This document shows, in pieces, positions 34,796 through 44,992 of a stretch of DNA of 64,000 nt; positions within the stretch are counted from its first letter, which is position 1, and the number at the start of each line of letters is the position of its first letter. Below the pieces are notes generated by a model. That model saw only the letters and a list, made by a program, of their open reading frames with translations. It did not search any database and was not told the origin of the DNA. Made by a program: the position numbers and the translations under genes. Source of the stretch: an uncultured Sutterella sp. (GTDB lineage Bacteria; Pseudomonadota; Gammaproteobacteria; Burkholderiales; Burkholderiaceae_F); contig CATVXH010000010.1 of NCBI GenBank assembly GCA_958347955.1, forward strand, positions 1 to 64,000, written 5' to 3'.

Positions 34796-35593
34796 TCAGA
34801 CCTTCGGACGGATGATGCCGCGCTCGCTCGAAGCGATAAAGTCACGCATCAGACGAAGCTCACGACCCACCTGCGGGTTGTTCGAAATCAACACATCCAG
34901 AACCTGAACGGCTTCAGAAATACGCAAACCGTCACGGTAAATGGTTTTGTAAGCCGCCTTAAACGCGTTAAGCGCCTTCAGGTCATAGCCCGCGCGGCGC
35001 AAGCCCACAATGTTAAGTCCATGAGGCTCGGCGGGATTGCCGTTGCAGATGACAAAAGGCGGCACATCCATCACGAGAATGGAACCGCCGCCCACCATGG
35101 CGCCTTCACCGATGCGGCAGAATTGATGAACACCGGCCTGACCGCCGATGATTGCGCGGTTGGCAACGGTGCTGTGACCTGCCAAGCCGACATTATTGGC
35201 GAGAATCGTATCGTCACCGATAATGCAGTCGTGGGCGATATGCACATTAGCCATAAACAGATTACGGTTGCCGACAACGGTGATGCCGTGATCCTGGATC
35301 GTGCCGGTGGCAATGGTGACGTGTTCACGAATCACGTTGTCATCGCCGATTACCAGGCGCGTATCTTCGCCCTTGTATTTTTTATCCTGAGGTTCGCAAC
35401 CGACGCTTGCGTTGGGGAAAATCCGATTGCGTTCACCGATTTCCGTATTACCCAAAATATTGACATGGGAAATCAGTTCGGTACCCGCTCCGATTTTCAC
35501 CTTCGGACCGATCACGCAAAACGGACCGACGATGACATCATCGGCCAACTCCGCACGAGGATCCACTAAAGAGAAATGATGAATTTTTGCCAT
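34796..35593 (-). CDS. lpxA: UDP-N-acetylglucosamine acyltransferase LpxA
   Basis: A 265-residue left-handed beta-helix enzyme, first step of lipid A synthesis. Hexapeptide repeats start at ELADDVIVGPFCVIG and run to about residue 190, followed by the C-terminal helical domain (RRAGYDLKALNAFKAAY). The catalytic histidine is expected in the NVGLAGHSTVANRAIIGG segment, where a histidine is present. ATG 35593 (MAKIHHFSLVDP) is chosen over the frame extension to 35650. Confidence 0.95.
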   Translation of the reverse strand: MAKIHHFSLVDPRAELADDVIVGPFCVIGPKVKIGAGTELISHVNILGNTEIGERNRIFPNASVGCEPQDKKYKGEDTRLVIGDDNVIREHVTIATGTIQDHGITVVGNRNLFMANVHIAHDCIIGDDTILANNVGLAGHSTVANRAIIGGQAGVHQFCRIGEGAMVGGGSILVMDVPPFVICNGNPAEPHGLNIVGLRRAGYDLKALNAFKAAYKTIYRDGLRISEAVQVLDVLISNNPQVGRELRLMRDFIASSERGIIRPKV

Positions 35594-35676
35594 AATGGCT
35601 CGCCTTAATTCGGTTGTTAATCGTTGCCGGTTTTTTTCAGTGACATCCACCGGCGTTTTTTACTTCAAAACCGCAA

Positions 35677-36126
35677 TTAATCCATCTTGCGGCGGGCGCA
35701 CATCATCGTGGCCACACAGGCGACTTGGTCATCTACCATGGCCGTGGCTTCAAACTTGCCGATGCCGGCGCGGTCCTTGAGGAAATGGCAATGAATCTTC
35801 AGCTGATCGCCGGGCTGGACCACTTTCTTGAAGCGGGCATTATCAATGCCGGCGAAAAAGTAGAGGGATCCGTCATTGCGTTGCTCTTCAGTCAAACGGG
35901 CCAGAGCGAGCACAGCGCAGGCTTGCGCCATCGATTCGATGATAAGCACACCGGGCATCACGGGGCATTCGGGGAAATGTCCCTGAAATTGAGGTTCATT
36001 GGCCGTGATGTTTTTGATGACAACGGCCGTCGTCAAATCTTCCGACACGCTTTCAACGCGGTCAATCAGCAAAAACGGATAGCGGTGCGGAAGATACTTC
36101 ATGATATCTTGAATGTTGTATTTCAT
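35677..36126 (-). CDS. fabZ: 3-hydroxyacyl-ACP dehydratase FabZ
   Basis: A 149-residue hotdog enzyme that dehydrates 3-hydroxyacyl-ACP in fatty acid elongation. It has MKYLPHRYPFLLIDRV at the start, the catalytic HFPECPVMPGVL histidine and the glutamate in IIESMAQA. It begins 2 bases after the lpxD stop on the minus strand. It is the housekeeping relative of the dehydratase units in the APE cluster. Confidence 0.96.
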   Translation of the reverse strand: MKYNIQDIMKYLPHRYPFLLIDRVESVSEDLTTAVVIKNITANEPQFQGHFPECPVMPGVLIIESMAQACAVLALARLTEEQRNDGSLYFFAGIDNARFKKVVQPGDQLKIHCHFLKDRAGIGKFEATAMVDDQVACVATMMCARRKMD

Positions 36127-36128
36127 TT

Positions 36129-37232
36129 TTATTGTTCCTCTTCAGAAGTTTTTTCCAATTTGGCCAAAGCCGCTTCGAGCGCCTTGAGGCGTTTGCGCAT
36201 CTCCGGCAATTGTTTAATGAGTACAGCCGAGCGTTCAAAGGTGCGTCCCGGCATCGGCGGGAAAAAGCCCATCATAAGCTTTGTGCCGTCATCGGGATAA
36301 GACATGATGGTGGTGGCAGGTCCCACTGTGGTGCCGCTCGGAATCGTAATATGGCCATTGATGTTGGCGGCGCCGCCGATTGTCACATGATCACCCAGTG
36401 TGGTGGAGCCGGCGATGCTGGCGGCCCCCGCCATCACACAGTGCTCGCCCAAGCGGCAATTGTGTGCGATCTGAATAAGGTTATCAATCTTAGAGCCCTT
36501 GCCGATCACCGTGTCATCAAGCGCTCCGCGGTCAACCGCGGTATTGGCGCCGATTTCCACATCGTCTTCAATACGCACGCTGCCGATTTGGGGAATTTTC
36601 ACCCATTCACCCTCAAAAGGCGCGAAACCGAAACCGTCACCGCCAATCACGCAGCCGGACTGCAAAACGCAACGAGCACCGATCGTGCAGTGATGATCCA
36701 CCGTGACGTTGGGATGAAGGTGCGTGTCTTCACCGATCACCGAGCCTACGCCCACCACGCTGTTGGCGCCGATCCAAGCGCGGGCGCCCACCACGGCATG
36801 GTCTTCAATCACGGCGCAAGCGTCAACGCGAGCGGTCGGATCGACCTTGGCCGTCACGGCCACGGATGCCTTCGGATGAATGCCGCTCGCAAAGGTAAGT
36901 TGCATGGCCTGCACAACCTGAAGCGCGTAGGCAAACCACGCGTACGGATTGGGCGTGATCACCATCGCGCGAGGCGTCTCTTCGCCATAAATCGCTTCTT
37001 TGTCTTCCTTTCGAAGCACCACAACCCCGGCCTTGCAATCCTTGACTTCATGGATAAATTTCGGGTTGGCCAAAAAAGCCACCTCGTCGGGTTTGGCGTG
37101 GCTTAACGCGCCGATGCTTCTAACGGTCACGTTCTCAGAGGGACCGACGAGTTGTTGCTCAAGGCGTCCGCCGCATTGCTTGCGAACGGCCTCCACGAGC
37201 ATTGCAATCGGATAAGCGGGTCTTTGCGTCAT
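36129..37232 (-). CDS. lpxD: UDP-3-O-acylglucosamine N-acyltransferase LpxD
   Basis: A 367-residue enzyme for the third lipid A step. The N-terminal ~100 residues form the uridine-binding domain (ALSHAKPDEVAFLANPKF), followed by hexapeptide repeats (IHPKASVAVTAKVDPTARV onwards) with the catalytic histidine in LIQIAHNCRLGEH, and a C-terminal helix. The C-terminus ends in an Lys/Glu-rich tail. It starts 3 bases after the ompH stop. Confidence 0.95.
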   Translation of the reverse strand: MTQRPAYPIAMLVEAVRKQCGGRLEQQLVGPSENVTVRSIGALSHAKPDEVAFLANPKFIHEVKDCKAGVVVLRKEDKEAIYGEETPRAMVITPNPYAWFAYALQVVQAMQLTFASGIHPKASVAVTAKVDPTARVDACAVIEDHAVVGARAWIGANSVVGVGSVIGEDTHLHPNVTVDHHCTIGARCVLQSGCVIGGDGFGFAPFEGEWVKIPQIGSVRIEDDVEIGANTAVDRGALDDTVIGKGSKIDNLIQIAHNCRLGEHCVMAGAASIAGSTTLGDHVTIGGAANINGHITIPSGTTVGPATTIMSYPDDGTKLMMGFFPPMPGRTFERSAVLIKQLPEMRKRLKALEAALAKLEKTSEEEQ

Positions 37233-37235
37233 AAC

Positions 37236-37730
37236 TTATTTCCCCAAAGCTTTAATAACCTGATCGGTAATATCCACATTCGGACCGACATAAACAGCTT
37301 CCTGCACAATCAGGTCATACTTTCCCTTACGGGCGATGTCGCGGATGATGTCATTGCTTCGCATCAAAATCGACTGCAATTCCTCATTTCTGCGACGGTT
37401 TAAATCTTCACGCAGCTCACGCTCCCGGCGCTGCAGCGAACGTTCGCGATCGGCAAGCTTTCGCTCCTCGGCCATGCGTTGCTGATTGGTCAGTTTGGGA
37501 GCACGCTTTTGATATTTTTCCACATCGGCTTTAAGCGCTCTGGCGGAAACAGAAAGCGACTTCTGGCGGTCGGCGAACTCTTTTTCAAGTTTTACTTGAG
37601 CTGTATGCGCCGCCCCGCTTTCACGCAAAATCCGATCCGGGTTCACCACACCGATTTTTGTATCGGCCATCGCCGACTGAGCTAGCAAAGCCACGGATAA
37701 AAACGAAGCAATTGCCAATTTTTTCAACAT
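37236..37730 (-). CDS. ompH: Periplasmic chaperone OmpH/Skp
   Basis: A 164-residue secreted chaperone that holds unfolded outer-membrane proteins on the way to BamA. The signal peptide MLKKLAIASFLSVALLAQS ends at MA-D; ATG 37730 is chosen over the upstream in-frame extension. The mature protein has IGVVNPDRIL, then long charged helices (residues ~55-125, rich in Lys/Arg/Glu) that form the Skp tentacles, and a C-terminal YDLIVQEAVYVGPNVDIT strand region. It lies between bamA and lpxD as in most proteobacteria. Confidence 0.94.
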   Translation of the reverse strand: MLKKLAIASFLSVALLAQSAMADTKIGVVNPDRILRESGAAHTAQVKLEKEFADRQKSLSVSARALKADVEKYQKRAPKLTNQQRMAEERKLADRERSLQRRERELREDLNRRRNEELQSILMRSNDIIRDIARKGKYDLIVQEAVYVGPNVDITDQVIKALGK

Positions 37731-37826
37731 CTTTTCTAGTACTCCATGTACGCTCAAGGGAAAGGCGGCCTTTTTTCATCCCCTTTCCCCCGAATGGTTC
37801 GCACCGTCGATCACGACTGGGTTACG

Positions 37827-40169
37827 TTAGAAACCTGTACCGATTTGGAACTGGAAGGTTTCTGTCTTATCACCCGGCTTGTCGTTGATCGGTTTGGCAA
37901 TACTGAATTTCAACGGTCCCAAAGGCGAAATCCAGGCTACGCCCAAACCCACTGAGTAGCGAAGATCTGACAGAGAAATATTCATGCCGTCTTCAACTTT
38001 GCCGTAATAGTCGTAGGAATCACCCCAGACCCAGCCTCCATCAAAGAATGTGAACCAACGCAGAGTGCGGTCGGCGCCAGGCAACGGCATCAGCATTTCA
38101 AAGGAGAAGTTAAGCGAGGCGTTACCACCCACGCTGTCGGCATCATCGTCATACCAATAGCCGCCCGAGTAATCCTTCGGACCTAAGCTTGAATTTTCAT
38201 AACCGCGAACGCTTCCGATACCGCCGGCGTAGAAGTTCTTGAAGAACGGGTACTCTTTGCCGCCCCAGCTATCGCCGTAACCCACTTCGCCGTTAAAGGC
38301 TAACGTCAAATCACGCGTCACCGGCCAGTAGTGTTGCAATTGGTAACTTGCACGATAGTAGCGCAAATCCAAGACCGGGAGTGTCACTTCACCGGACAAG
38401 CGCTGATAGGTACCGCGGGTCGGAGCCAAAGCGTTATCACGGCTATCGCGCGACCAACCGATAGTCGCAGCGACTGAATGAGGCGAATCACCGAAGTCAT
38501 CAACATAACGGATATAGCGTCTCGGGGCGCCGCTGCCGGCATCCACAATGGTGTTTTCCCACTTCGCACCCAAGAACACTCTGTCGTATTCCGTGAACGG
38601 AATACCCCAGCTTACCGCGGCGCCTCGGGTTTCATAAATCAAATCGTGAGCGATTTCGAGCTCTTCCATATCGACCTTACGGTCATAGAGGTCGATGGAA
38701 CGCGAAATGCCTTCAGGCGTTACATACGGCTCGGTCAAAGACACCGCATACGTGCGGGTGCTGTCAGAATTACTCACTTCAGCACTGAAAGCTTTACCGG
38801 TACCGAAAATATTGTTTTGAGAGAACGAACCCGACAAAATGACGCCGTCACTGGTGGAGAAACCCGCGCCCAAACTGACGCTGCCCGTCGGACGTTCTTT
38901 CACCACCACTTCCAAGTCCACTTGGTCGCGGGTGCCGGGAACCGGCTTCGGATCCACCGTCACGGAATCAAAGAAGCCCAAACGGTCGATACGGTCACGG
39001 GAAAGTTTCACTCTTTCGCTGTCGTACCAGGACGCTTCGTATTGACGCACTTCACGGCGAATCACTTCGTCCTGCGTCTTGCTGTTACCCGAAATGTTGA
39101 CGTGACGCACATAAGCGCGGCGACCCGGGTCAATCGTGTAGACAATTTTCGCCTTGTTGTCTTCAACCACAACAGGGGTCGGGCGTGCCGTCGCAAACGC
39201 GTAACCCAAGCTTGAAAGCTTATTGACAATAGCGGTAGAACCGTTATTGATAATTTCCGCGTTATAAATGGAATCAGGCTCAACTTGGATGAGTTGCTGC
39301 AATTCGTCTTGAAGACCAAGCATGTCGCCCGTCAATTCCACACCCGTAATATGGTATTGCTCACCTTCAGTCATGTTGATCGTGATGAAGATGTCTTTTT
39401 TGTTCGGAGCGATAGAGACCTGGACACTATCGATCTTAAAGTCAAGATAGCCGTTATTTAAGTAATAGGAACGAATGGCTTCAATGTCAGCGGCGAGCTT
39501 TTCGCGGGAATAGAGGTCATTTTTCGTGTACCAGCTCATCCAACCGGTGGTTGAGAGTTGCATTTGCTCTCTCAACGTGTCGTCATCCATGACTCGGTTA
39601 CCCACAAAACGGATCGATTCGATACTGGCCGCCTCGCCTTCATCCACCACAATGGACAAACGCACACGATTGCGTTCCAAAGGCGTCACCGTCGTCTTGA
39701 CGTCCACGCCATAGTAACCGCGCGCCAGATACTGACGACGCAATTCCTGATCAGTGCGGTCAAGCACGGCGTGGTCAAAAATACGCCCCTCAGCCAGACC
39801 GATGTCACGCAGGCTTTGCTCAATGGCGGCGTTGTCAAAGGCTTTGATGCCCTGCGTGCTGATCGAGGCCACAGCCGGACGTTCCTGAAGCTGAATAACT
39901 AACACATTGCCGTCACGTTCGAGTCGAACGTCACGGAAAAGGCCGGAACCAAAAAGCGAGTGAATCGCCGTATTGCCCTTGGCATCCGTGAATTCATCGC
40001 CGACTTGGAAAGGCAAGTGAGACAACACCGTACCGGGTTCGGTACGGGCAATGCCTTCAATTCGAATATCTTGAATAACAAAATCAGAGGTTGCCGCAAA
40101 CGCGACACCCGCTATAGACAAGAGCGCGGTCGTAACAGAAGCGCGCAACAGGGTAGATTTCAAATGCAT
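37827..40169 (-). CDS. bamA: Outer-membrane protein assembly factor BamA
   Basis: A 780-residue Omp85 protein. After the signal peptide (ending VAFA), five POTRA domains span residues ~25-430, beginning FVIQDIRIEGIARTEPGTVL. A 16-strand barrel follows, with the conserved GSVRGYENSSLGP loop-6 motif and a C-terminus ending FQFQIGTGF with a terminal phenylalanine. It inserts beta-barrel proteins, presumably including the autotransporter at 22 kb. The gap of about 95 bases to ompH has no clear terminator. Confidence 0.97.
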   Translation of the reverse strand: MHLKSTLLRASVTTALLSIAGVAFAATSDFVIQDIRIEGIARTEPGTVLSHLPFQVGDEFTDAKGNTAIHSLFGSGLFRDVRLERDGNVLVIQLQERPAVASISTQGIKAFDNAAIEQSLRDIGLAEGRIFDHAVLDRTDQELRRQYLARGYYGVDVKTTVTPLERNRVRLSIVVDEGEAASIESIRFVGNRVMDDDTLREQMQLSTTGWMSWYTKNDLYSREKLAADIEAIRSYYLNNGYLDFKIDSVQVSIAPNKKDIFITINMTEGEQYHITGVELTGDMLGLQDELQQLIQVEPDSIYNAEIINNGSTAIVNKLSSLGYAFATARPTPVVVEDNKAKIVYTIDPGRRAYVRHVNISGNSKTQDEVIRREVRQYEASWYDSERVKLSRDRIDRLGFFDSVTVDPKPVPGTRDQVDLEVVVKERPTGSVSLGAGFSTSDGVILSGSFSQNNIFGTGKAFSAEVSNSDSTRTYAVSLTEPYVTPEGISRSIDLYDRKVDMEELEIAHDLIYETRGAAVSWGIPFTEYDRVFLGAKWENTIVDAGSGAPRRYIRYVDDFGDSPHSVAATIGWSRDSRDNALAPTRGTYQRLSGEVTLPVLDLRYYRASYQLQHYWPVTRDLTLAFNGEVGYGDSWGGKEYPFFKNFYAGGIGSVRGYENSSLGPKDYSGGYWYDDDADSVGGNASLNFSFEMLMPLPGADRTLRWFTFFDGGWVWGDSYDYYGKVEDGMNISLSDLRYSVGLGVAWISPLGPLKFSIAKPINDKPGDKTETFQFQIGTGF

Positions 40170-40196
40170 TTTAATCTAACGATTTGCTCGGATGGC

Positions 40197-41549
40197 CTAT
40201 TGTATCAGCCTTACAAAGTCATTGGAAAGGGCTAAGGCACCCAATGCCAAAACAATAAACAGTCCCGCCTTTTGACCCAACTGAATCACTCGATCAGGCA
40301 AAGGCCGGCCTCTCAAAATTTCTATCACATAATACAGGAGGTGACCGCCGTCTAACAACGGTATCGGCAGTAAATTCAAAAGCCCTAAACTGACCGAAAT
40401 CATAGCCAAAAACGACAGATACACTCTCCAGCCCATTTGCGCGGTTTTTCCGGCATAGTCCGCGATGGTTACCGGTCCGGTCAGATTTTTGGTGCTCGCC
40501 TCACCGGTGAGCATTTGGGCGATGGCCTTGAAGGTTGTCTTCGTGATGGAAACCGTGCGGCTGACACCCGCCGTGATTCCCTCAATCGGTCCCTTGGATA
40601 GCCAAATCAGATCGGGTTTGATCCCGACATTCACTCCAATTACCGCACGTTCTTCCTTCACACCTTTGCCGTTGTCAACCAAACGAAGTTCAGGATAGAC
40701 GGTGACTTCACGCACATCACCCTTTTCACTTTCAAGCGTAAGCCGAATGGGTTGATTTTCTTTATCACGGATATAGTTCACGAGTTCCGTCACCGACAAT
40801 CCATAGCGGCCATCGACACTCAGCACAACGTCGCCCTCGCGGACGCCTGCCGCAGCCGCTGCTGAATCTTGCTGAATATTAAAGAGCACGGGATTGCCGA
40901 AGTGGATACGAATGCCCAATTGCGCAAAGGGGTTTTCCCCCTCTTCATCAATCGTCAGATTTTCAAGATTGAAATCGACAACGTAATGAGTTCCCTGACG
41001 ATCCAAAACCACCGGCACTTTGTTTTCGCCGATATGCTCCAGAATAGCCCAATTCAGATCTTCGAGCCCCTCAACTTTCTTTTCGCCGAAAGTCTCCACT
41101 CGATCGAGTTTTTGGATGCCCAGTTGGGCCGCCTGAGAACTGACCACAGGCGTATCCATCACCGGGCGAATTTCAGGCTGCCCACTCCAAGCCATAATGG
41201 CGTAAAACAAAACGGCCAGAACAATATTGGCAATCGGACCCGCGGCCACGATCGCAAAACGTTTATACACTGACTGGCGATTAAAAGCACGGTGAGCCTC
41301 TTTCGGATCCACCGTCATGCCTTCCTGGCGCTCATCGAGCATTGAAACGTATCCGCCCAGAGGCAGAGCCGAAATACACCACTCGGTTTGATCCCGTCCC
41401 AATCGTTTACTGAAAAGCTTGGGGCCGAAACCGAAACTAAACGTGAGAACTTTAACTCCGCAAAGCTTGGCCACAATATAGTGACCCAGCTCATGGAATG
41501 TGATGAGAATACCCAGCGCGACAACGAACGCGACAACAGCGGTTACCAT
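40197..41549 (-). CDS. rseP: Site-2 protease RseP
   Basis: A 450-residue zinc intramembrane protease. Helix 1 contains the zinc motif HELGH (His19, Glu20, His23), two PDZ-type domains lie between residues ~115 and ~310 (AAAAGVREGDVVLSVDGR), and the C-terminal zinc aspartate motif is NLLPIPLLDGGHL. It releases the sigma-E-type stress factor by cutting its anti-sigma factor. It overlaps dxr by 7 bases. Confidence 0.95.
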   Translation of the reverse strand: MVTAVVAFVVALGILITFHELGHYIVAKLCGVKVLTFSFGFGPKLFSKRLGRDQTEWCISALPLGGYVSMLDERQEGMTVDPKEAHRAFNRQSVYKRFAIVAAGPIANIVLAVLFYAIMAWSGQPEIRPVMDTPVVSSQAAQLGIQKLDRVETFGEKKVEGLEDLNWAILEHIGENKVPVVLDRQGTHYVVDFNLENLTIDEEGENPFAQLGIRIHFGNPVLFNIQQDSAAAAAGVREGDVVLSVDGRYGLSVTELVNYIRDKENQPIRLTLESEKGDVREVTVYPELRLVDNGKGVKEERAVIGVNVGIKPDLIWLSKGPIEGITAGVSRTVSITKTTFKAIAQMLTGEASTKNLTGPVTIADYAGKTAQMGWRVYLSFLAMISVSLGLLNLLPIPLLDGGHLLYYVIEILRGRPLPDRVIQLGQKAGLFIVLALGALALSNDFVRLIQ

Positions 41550-42706
41550 CTGGCAATCACCTCGCGGGTTTTAGCTCGAGCCAAACGGTCATTATGGATA
41601 ACTTCCTCCAAACAAGTCGGTGCGTCAAGCACCAATGTATCCATCATGACGCGGCAAGCGCGGGCGATGTCTAAGAAAGCGATCTTTCGTTCAAGAAACG
41701 CTTCAACCGCGATCTCATTGGCGGCATTAAGCACAATGCTCGCGGAGCCGCCGGCGCGCAGCGCCTCATAGGCGTAACTTAACTGGGGAAAGCGAACCAT
41801 GTCCGGCGCCTCAAAGGTCACACTACCCAATTGCGCGAAATTCACACGCTTGGCAAAACCGTCGAGGCGCTGCGGCCACCCCAAAGAATAGGCTATGGGG
41901 GTTCGCATATCGGGCGCTCCCATCTGCGCGAGAATGCATCCGTCGGCGTATTCCACCATCGAATGAATTAGGCTTTGCGGATGAATGACAACGTCAATTC
42001 TGTCGGGCGGAAAACCGAAAAGCCAAGAAGCTTCGATCACTTCCAAACCCTTATTCATGAGAGTGGCGCTATCGACACTTATCTTTCGACCCATGCTCCA
42101 GGTGGGATGGGCCACGGCGTCCTCGGGCGTGACATTGGTCAAATCCATGCGCTTTCTGAATGGACCACCTGAAGCCGTGAGGATGATACGGGCGAAATTT
42201 CGATCATGTTCGGAGCTTGAAGCGAGGCATTGGAAAATCGCATTATGTTCGCTGTCAACGGGCAAAAGTTCAGCGCCCCGTTCTTTAATCAAACCCATTA
42301 AAAGAGCGCCGCCGCACACCACGCTTTCTTTATTGGCCAAAAGAAGGCGCTTGCCGGCCGCGGCCGCTGAAAATGTGGGCGCCAGGCCTGCCGCCCCCAC
42401 AATGGCCAACACGGCGACGTCCACTTGCGGCAACGCAGCAAGTTTCACCAAATCGTCTTCCCCGCCCCACACTTCAATATCGCGTAAACCGCGATCGGCT
42501 AAAAGGCGGGCTAACTCCGTTTTTTTAGACGCATCGGCAACCAGAGCGATTTTCGGACGGTGGCGCTCGCAAAGGGCGGCAAGCTCACCGAGCCGGCTAT
42601 TAGCCGTCAGAGCGAAAACACGATAACGGTCCTGATAATGTGACAAGACATCAAGGGTCGATCCCCCGATCGACCCTGTTGCACCAAAAATGGCGATATT
42701 TTGCAT
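41543..42706 (-). CDS. dxr: 1-deoxy-D-xylulose 5-phosphate reductoisomerase
   Basis: A 387-residue NADPH-dependent enzyme of the MEP isoprenoid pathway. The cofactor motif is GATGSIGGSTLDVL at the N-terminus; the metal/substrate region includes LPVDSEHNAIFQ, ILTASGGPFR and PTWSMGRKISVDSATLMNKGLE. It supplies isoprenoid units used by the nearby uppS. It lies 15 bases after cdsA. Confidence 0.96.
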   Translation of the reverse strand: MQNIAIFGATGSIGGSTLDVLSHYQDRYRVFALTANSRLGELAALCERHRPKIALVADASKKTELARLLADRGLRDIEVWGGEDDLVKLAALPQVDVAVLAIVGAAGLAPTFSAAAAGKRLLLANKESVVCGGALLMGLIKERGAELLPVDSEHNAIFQCLASSSEHDRNFARIILTASGGPFRKRMDLTNVTPEDAVAHPTWSMGRKISVDSATLMNKGLEVIEASWLFGFPPDRIDVVIHPQSLIHSMVEYADGCILAQMGAPDMRTPIAYSLGWPQRLDGFAKRVNFAQLGSVTFEAPDMVRFPQLSYAYEALRAGGSASIVLNAANEIAVEAFLERKIAFLDIARACRVMMDTLVLDAPTCLEEVIHNDRLARAKTREVIARW

Positions 42707-42721
42707 AACAGTAGAAGTGAT

Positions 42722-43624
42722 TTAAAAACCGATTTTTCCTGAAATCACCAGCACGGTCAGAAGAAAACCGGCCGGCAACGTGGGCATCATCGCATCAAGG
42801 CGGTCATAAAAACCGCCGTGACCGGGCAAAAGATTGCTCGAATCCTTAATCCCCGCCTGACGTTTTAAAGCGCTCTCAAAGAGATCTCCCACAATGGAAA
42901 GAGACACAAGCACAAAAGCCACGACAATCCAGGCGACTGTGCCCATGGATTCAGTGAGAACCCCGGGAATTGTTCTTATCTCAGGCAACCAGAGCGCAAA
43001 AACGAGACCAAGAACGATCACGCTTAACATGCCGCCTGCGACACCTTCCCAGCTCTTTTTCGGGCTGATCGCGGGACACATGCGATGTTTGCCGAAAGCC
43101 ATGCCGGTGAAATAGGCCATGATATCGGCCACCCAAACAATAGCCAAAAGGGAGATCACCATTGTGATGCCGAAAGAGGCATACATCGCCACAAAACCGA
43201 GCCAGGCGGCAGGCGGGAAAAATACCCCAGTGACGCCGACAGCGATCCGATTGACGCGCATGCCCGTCATGCGGGCAAAGAACACACGGATGGAAATGCC
43301 TATCCACAAAAGTGTCACGATTGCCAAATACATCACGAAAATGGAGGACAAATTCGCATACAGAAGTCGATACTCAGATGAGATTTGATTGATCATCTGC
43401 AGATCTTGATAGGCCAGAAATGTCAATCCGGCGGTAGAGCCGCTCACAATGAGCGACAGAAGCGCCGAAGCCACCGAAGACAATCCTGCCAACTTAAGCC
43501 ATTCCCACTGCGCCAGAGCAAACGCAATCGCCATCACGCCGGCAAATGTAACTGGGCCCAGGCAATAAGAGCCGACAAGGATCAGCAGTAAAACGATGGC
43601 TGTGATCACACGTTGCTTGAGCAT
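42722..43624 (-). CDS. cdsA: Phosphatidate cytidylyltransferase
   Basis: A 300-residue inner-membrane enzyme making CDP-diacylglycerol. There are about eight hydrophobic segments, and the C-terminal CDS signature is present as SALKRQAGIKDSS followed by LLPGHGGFYDRLDA. Its start shares one base with the uppS stop. It provides the phospholipid precursor for membrane growth. Confidence 0.95.
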   Translation of the reverse strand: MLKQRVITAIVLLLILVGSYCLGPVTFAGVMAIAFALAQWEWLKLAGLSSVASALLSLIVSGSTAGLTFLAYQDLQMINQISSEYRLLYANLSSIFVMYLAIVTLLWIGISIRVFFARMTGMRVNRIAVGVTGVFFPPAAWLGFVAMYASFGITMVISLLAIVWVADIMAYFTGMAFGKHRMCPAISPKKSWEGVAGGMLSVIVLGLVFALWLPEIRTIPGVLTESMGTVAWIVVAFVLVSLSIVGDLFESALKRQAGIKDSSNLLPGHGGFYDRLDAMMPTLPAGFLLTVLVISGKIGF

Positions 43625-44382
43625 TATCTATCTCCGTGTTCGAGAGCTTTAATTTGTTCCCCGGTCATGCCGAAACGGCGCTCACGACCGGCATACCAGT
43701 TAATGGCCTCTTTAAGATCTTTCTCATCAAAGTCTGGCCATAATGTATGTGAGACAAACAGCTCAGCGTAAGCCGCCTGCCACAAAATAAAGTTGCTGAT
43801 GCGCTGCTCGCCCCCGGTGCGAATCATTAAATCCACGGGCGGTGCCCAATCAAAAGCCAAATTTGCATCAACAAGAGATTCTGTCAGTTTGTCGGGCTGG
43901 GCCGCGATTGACGGATCCTTTCTCAAAATATTTTTGAAAGCCTCGACAATATCCCAGCGACCGCCGTAATTGGCGCAAACAGTAAGCGTCATCCGGTCGC
44001 AATGAGCCGTCATCGCTTCACTGTCGCGAATGCTATCTTGAATTTCTTGGGAAAACGCCGTGAGGTCACCGGCCACGCGCAGTTTCACACTGTTGTCGCG
44101 CATCGCTTTGGCTTCTTTTTTAAGAGCCGTCGCAAAAAGCGCCATCAGCGCGTTGACCTCTTCGGGCGGACGTTTCCAGTTTTCGCTGCTGAAGGCAAAG
44201 AGGGTTAAGTAGCGCACTCCACATCTGGCCGCCGCCTCTATCACACGCCGCACACTGCGAACGCCCCGGCGATGACCTTCAGCCCGTGGCAAGAAACGGC
44301 GTTGAGCCCAACGACCGTTTCCATCCATAATAATGGCGACGTGGCGCGGAACCGCGCCGCCTGTCTGCTTAGTTTCTGTCAT
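43624..44382 (-). CDS. uppS: Undecaprenyl-diphosphate synthase
   Basis: A 252-residue cis-prenyltransferase that makes the lipid carrier for peptidoglycan and O-antigen. The catalytic IIMDGNGRWAQRR motif, LTLFAFSSENWKRP and the late DLMIRTGGEQRISNFILWQ motif are all intact. It overlaps cdsA by one base and follows frr by 15 bases. Confidence 0.96.
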   Translation of the reverse strand: MTETKQTGGAVPRHVAIIMDGNGRWAQRRFLPRAEGHRRGVRSVRRVIEAAARCGVRYLTLFAFSSENWKRPPEEVNALMALFATALKKEAKAMRDNSVKLRVAGDLTAFSQEIQDSIRDSEAMTAHCDRMTLTVCANYGGRWDIVEAFKNILRKDPSIAAQPDKLTESLVDANLAFDWAPPVDLMIRTGGEQRISNFILWQAAYAELFVSHTLWPDFDEKDLKEAINWYAGRERRFGMTGEQIKALEHGDR

Positions 44383-44397
44383 TGTGGCGGTTGAAAA

Positions 44398-44958
44398 TTA
44401 AACCGTCATCACTTCTTTTTCTTTTTCAGCCACGCACTTGTCGATCGCAACCACAAAGTTGTCGGTCAACTTTTGGATTTCCTTTTCTGCGCGGGACTCA
44501 TCATCCTCGGAAATTTCCTTTGCTTTCGTGAGCTTCTTGATTTGCTCATTGGCGTCACGACGCAGGTTGCGCACAGCGACCTTGGCTTCCTCGCCTATGT
44601 GACGCACCACCTTCGTCAGTTCACGACGGCGTTCTTCGGTCAACGGCGGAAGCGGAACACGGATGAGCATGCCGGAAGTGGCCGGATTCAATCCCAAATC
44701 CGATGAACGAATGGCCTTTTCGACAGGCGCCACCATGGACTTTTCCCAGGGTTGAACCGTAAGCGTGCGGGCATCGGCCACTCCGACCTGGGCAACCTGA
44801 TTGATAGGAGTCATCGTACCGTAATAGTCGACCATCACATGATCGAGCAAACCGGTGGATGCGCGGCCGGTACGGATCTTGATGAAATCTTCACGCAAGG
44901 TTTCCACCGTACGGTTCATCTTATATTCGGTTTGTTTTTGAATTTCACTGATTGACAT
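44398..44958 (-). CDS. frr: Ribosome recycling factor
   Basis: A 186-residue protein of standard length. It contains the FIKIRTGRAST motif, the compact domain-II segment PWEKSMVAPVEKAIRSSDLG and the charged C-terminal helices that mimic tRNA. With EF-G it splits the ribosome after termination. It lies 34 bases after pyrH. Confidence 0.97.
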   Translation of the reverse strand: MSISEIQKQTEYKMNRTVETLREDFIKIRTGRASTGLLDHVMVDYYGTMTPINQVAQVGVADARTLTVQPWEKSMVAPVEKAIRSSDLGLNPATSGMLIRVPLPPLTEERRRELTKVVRHIGEEAKVAVRNLRRDANEQIKKLTKAKEISEDDESRAEKEIQKLTDNFVVAIDKCVAEKEKEVMTV

Positions 44959-44992
44959 AAAAAATCACTCCGTCAACATTCATCGTCAATGG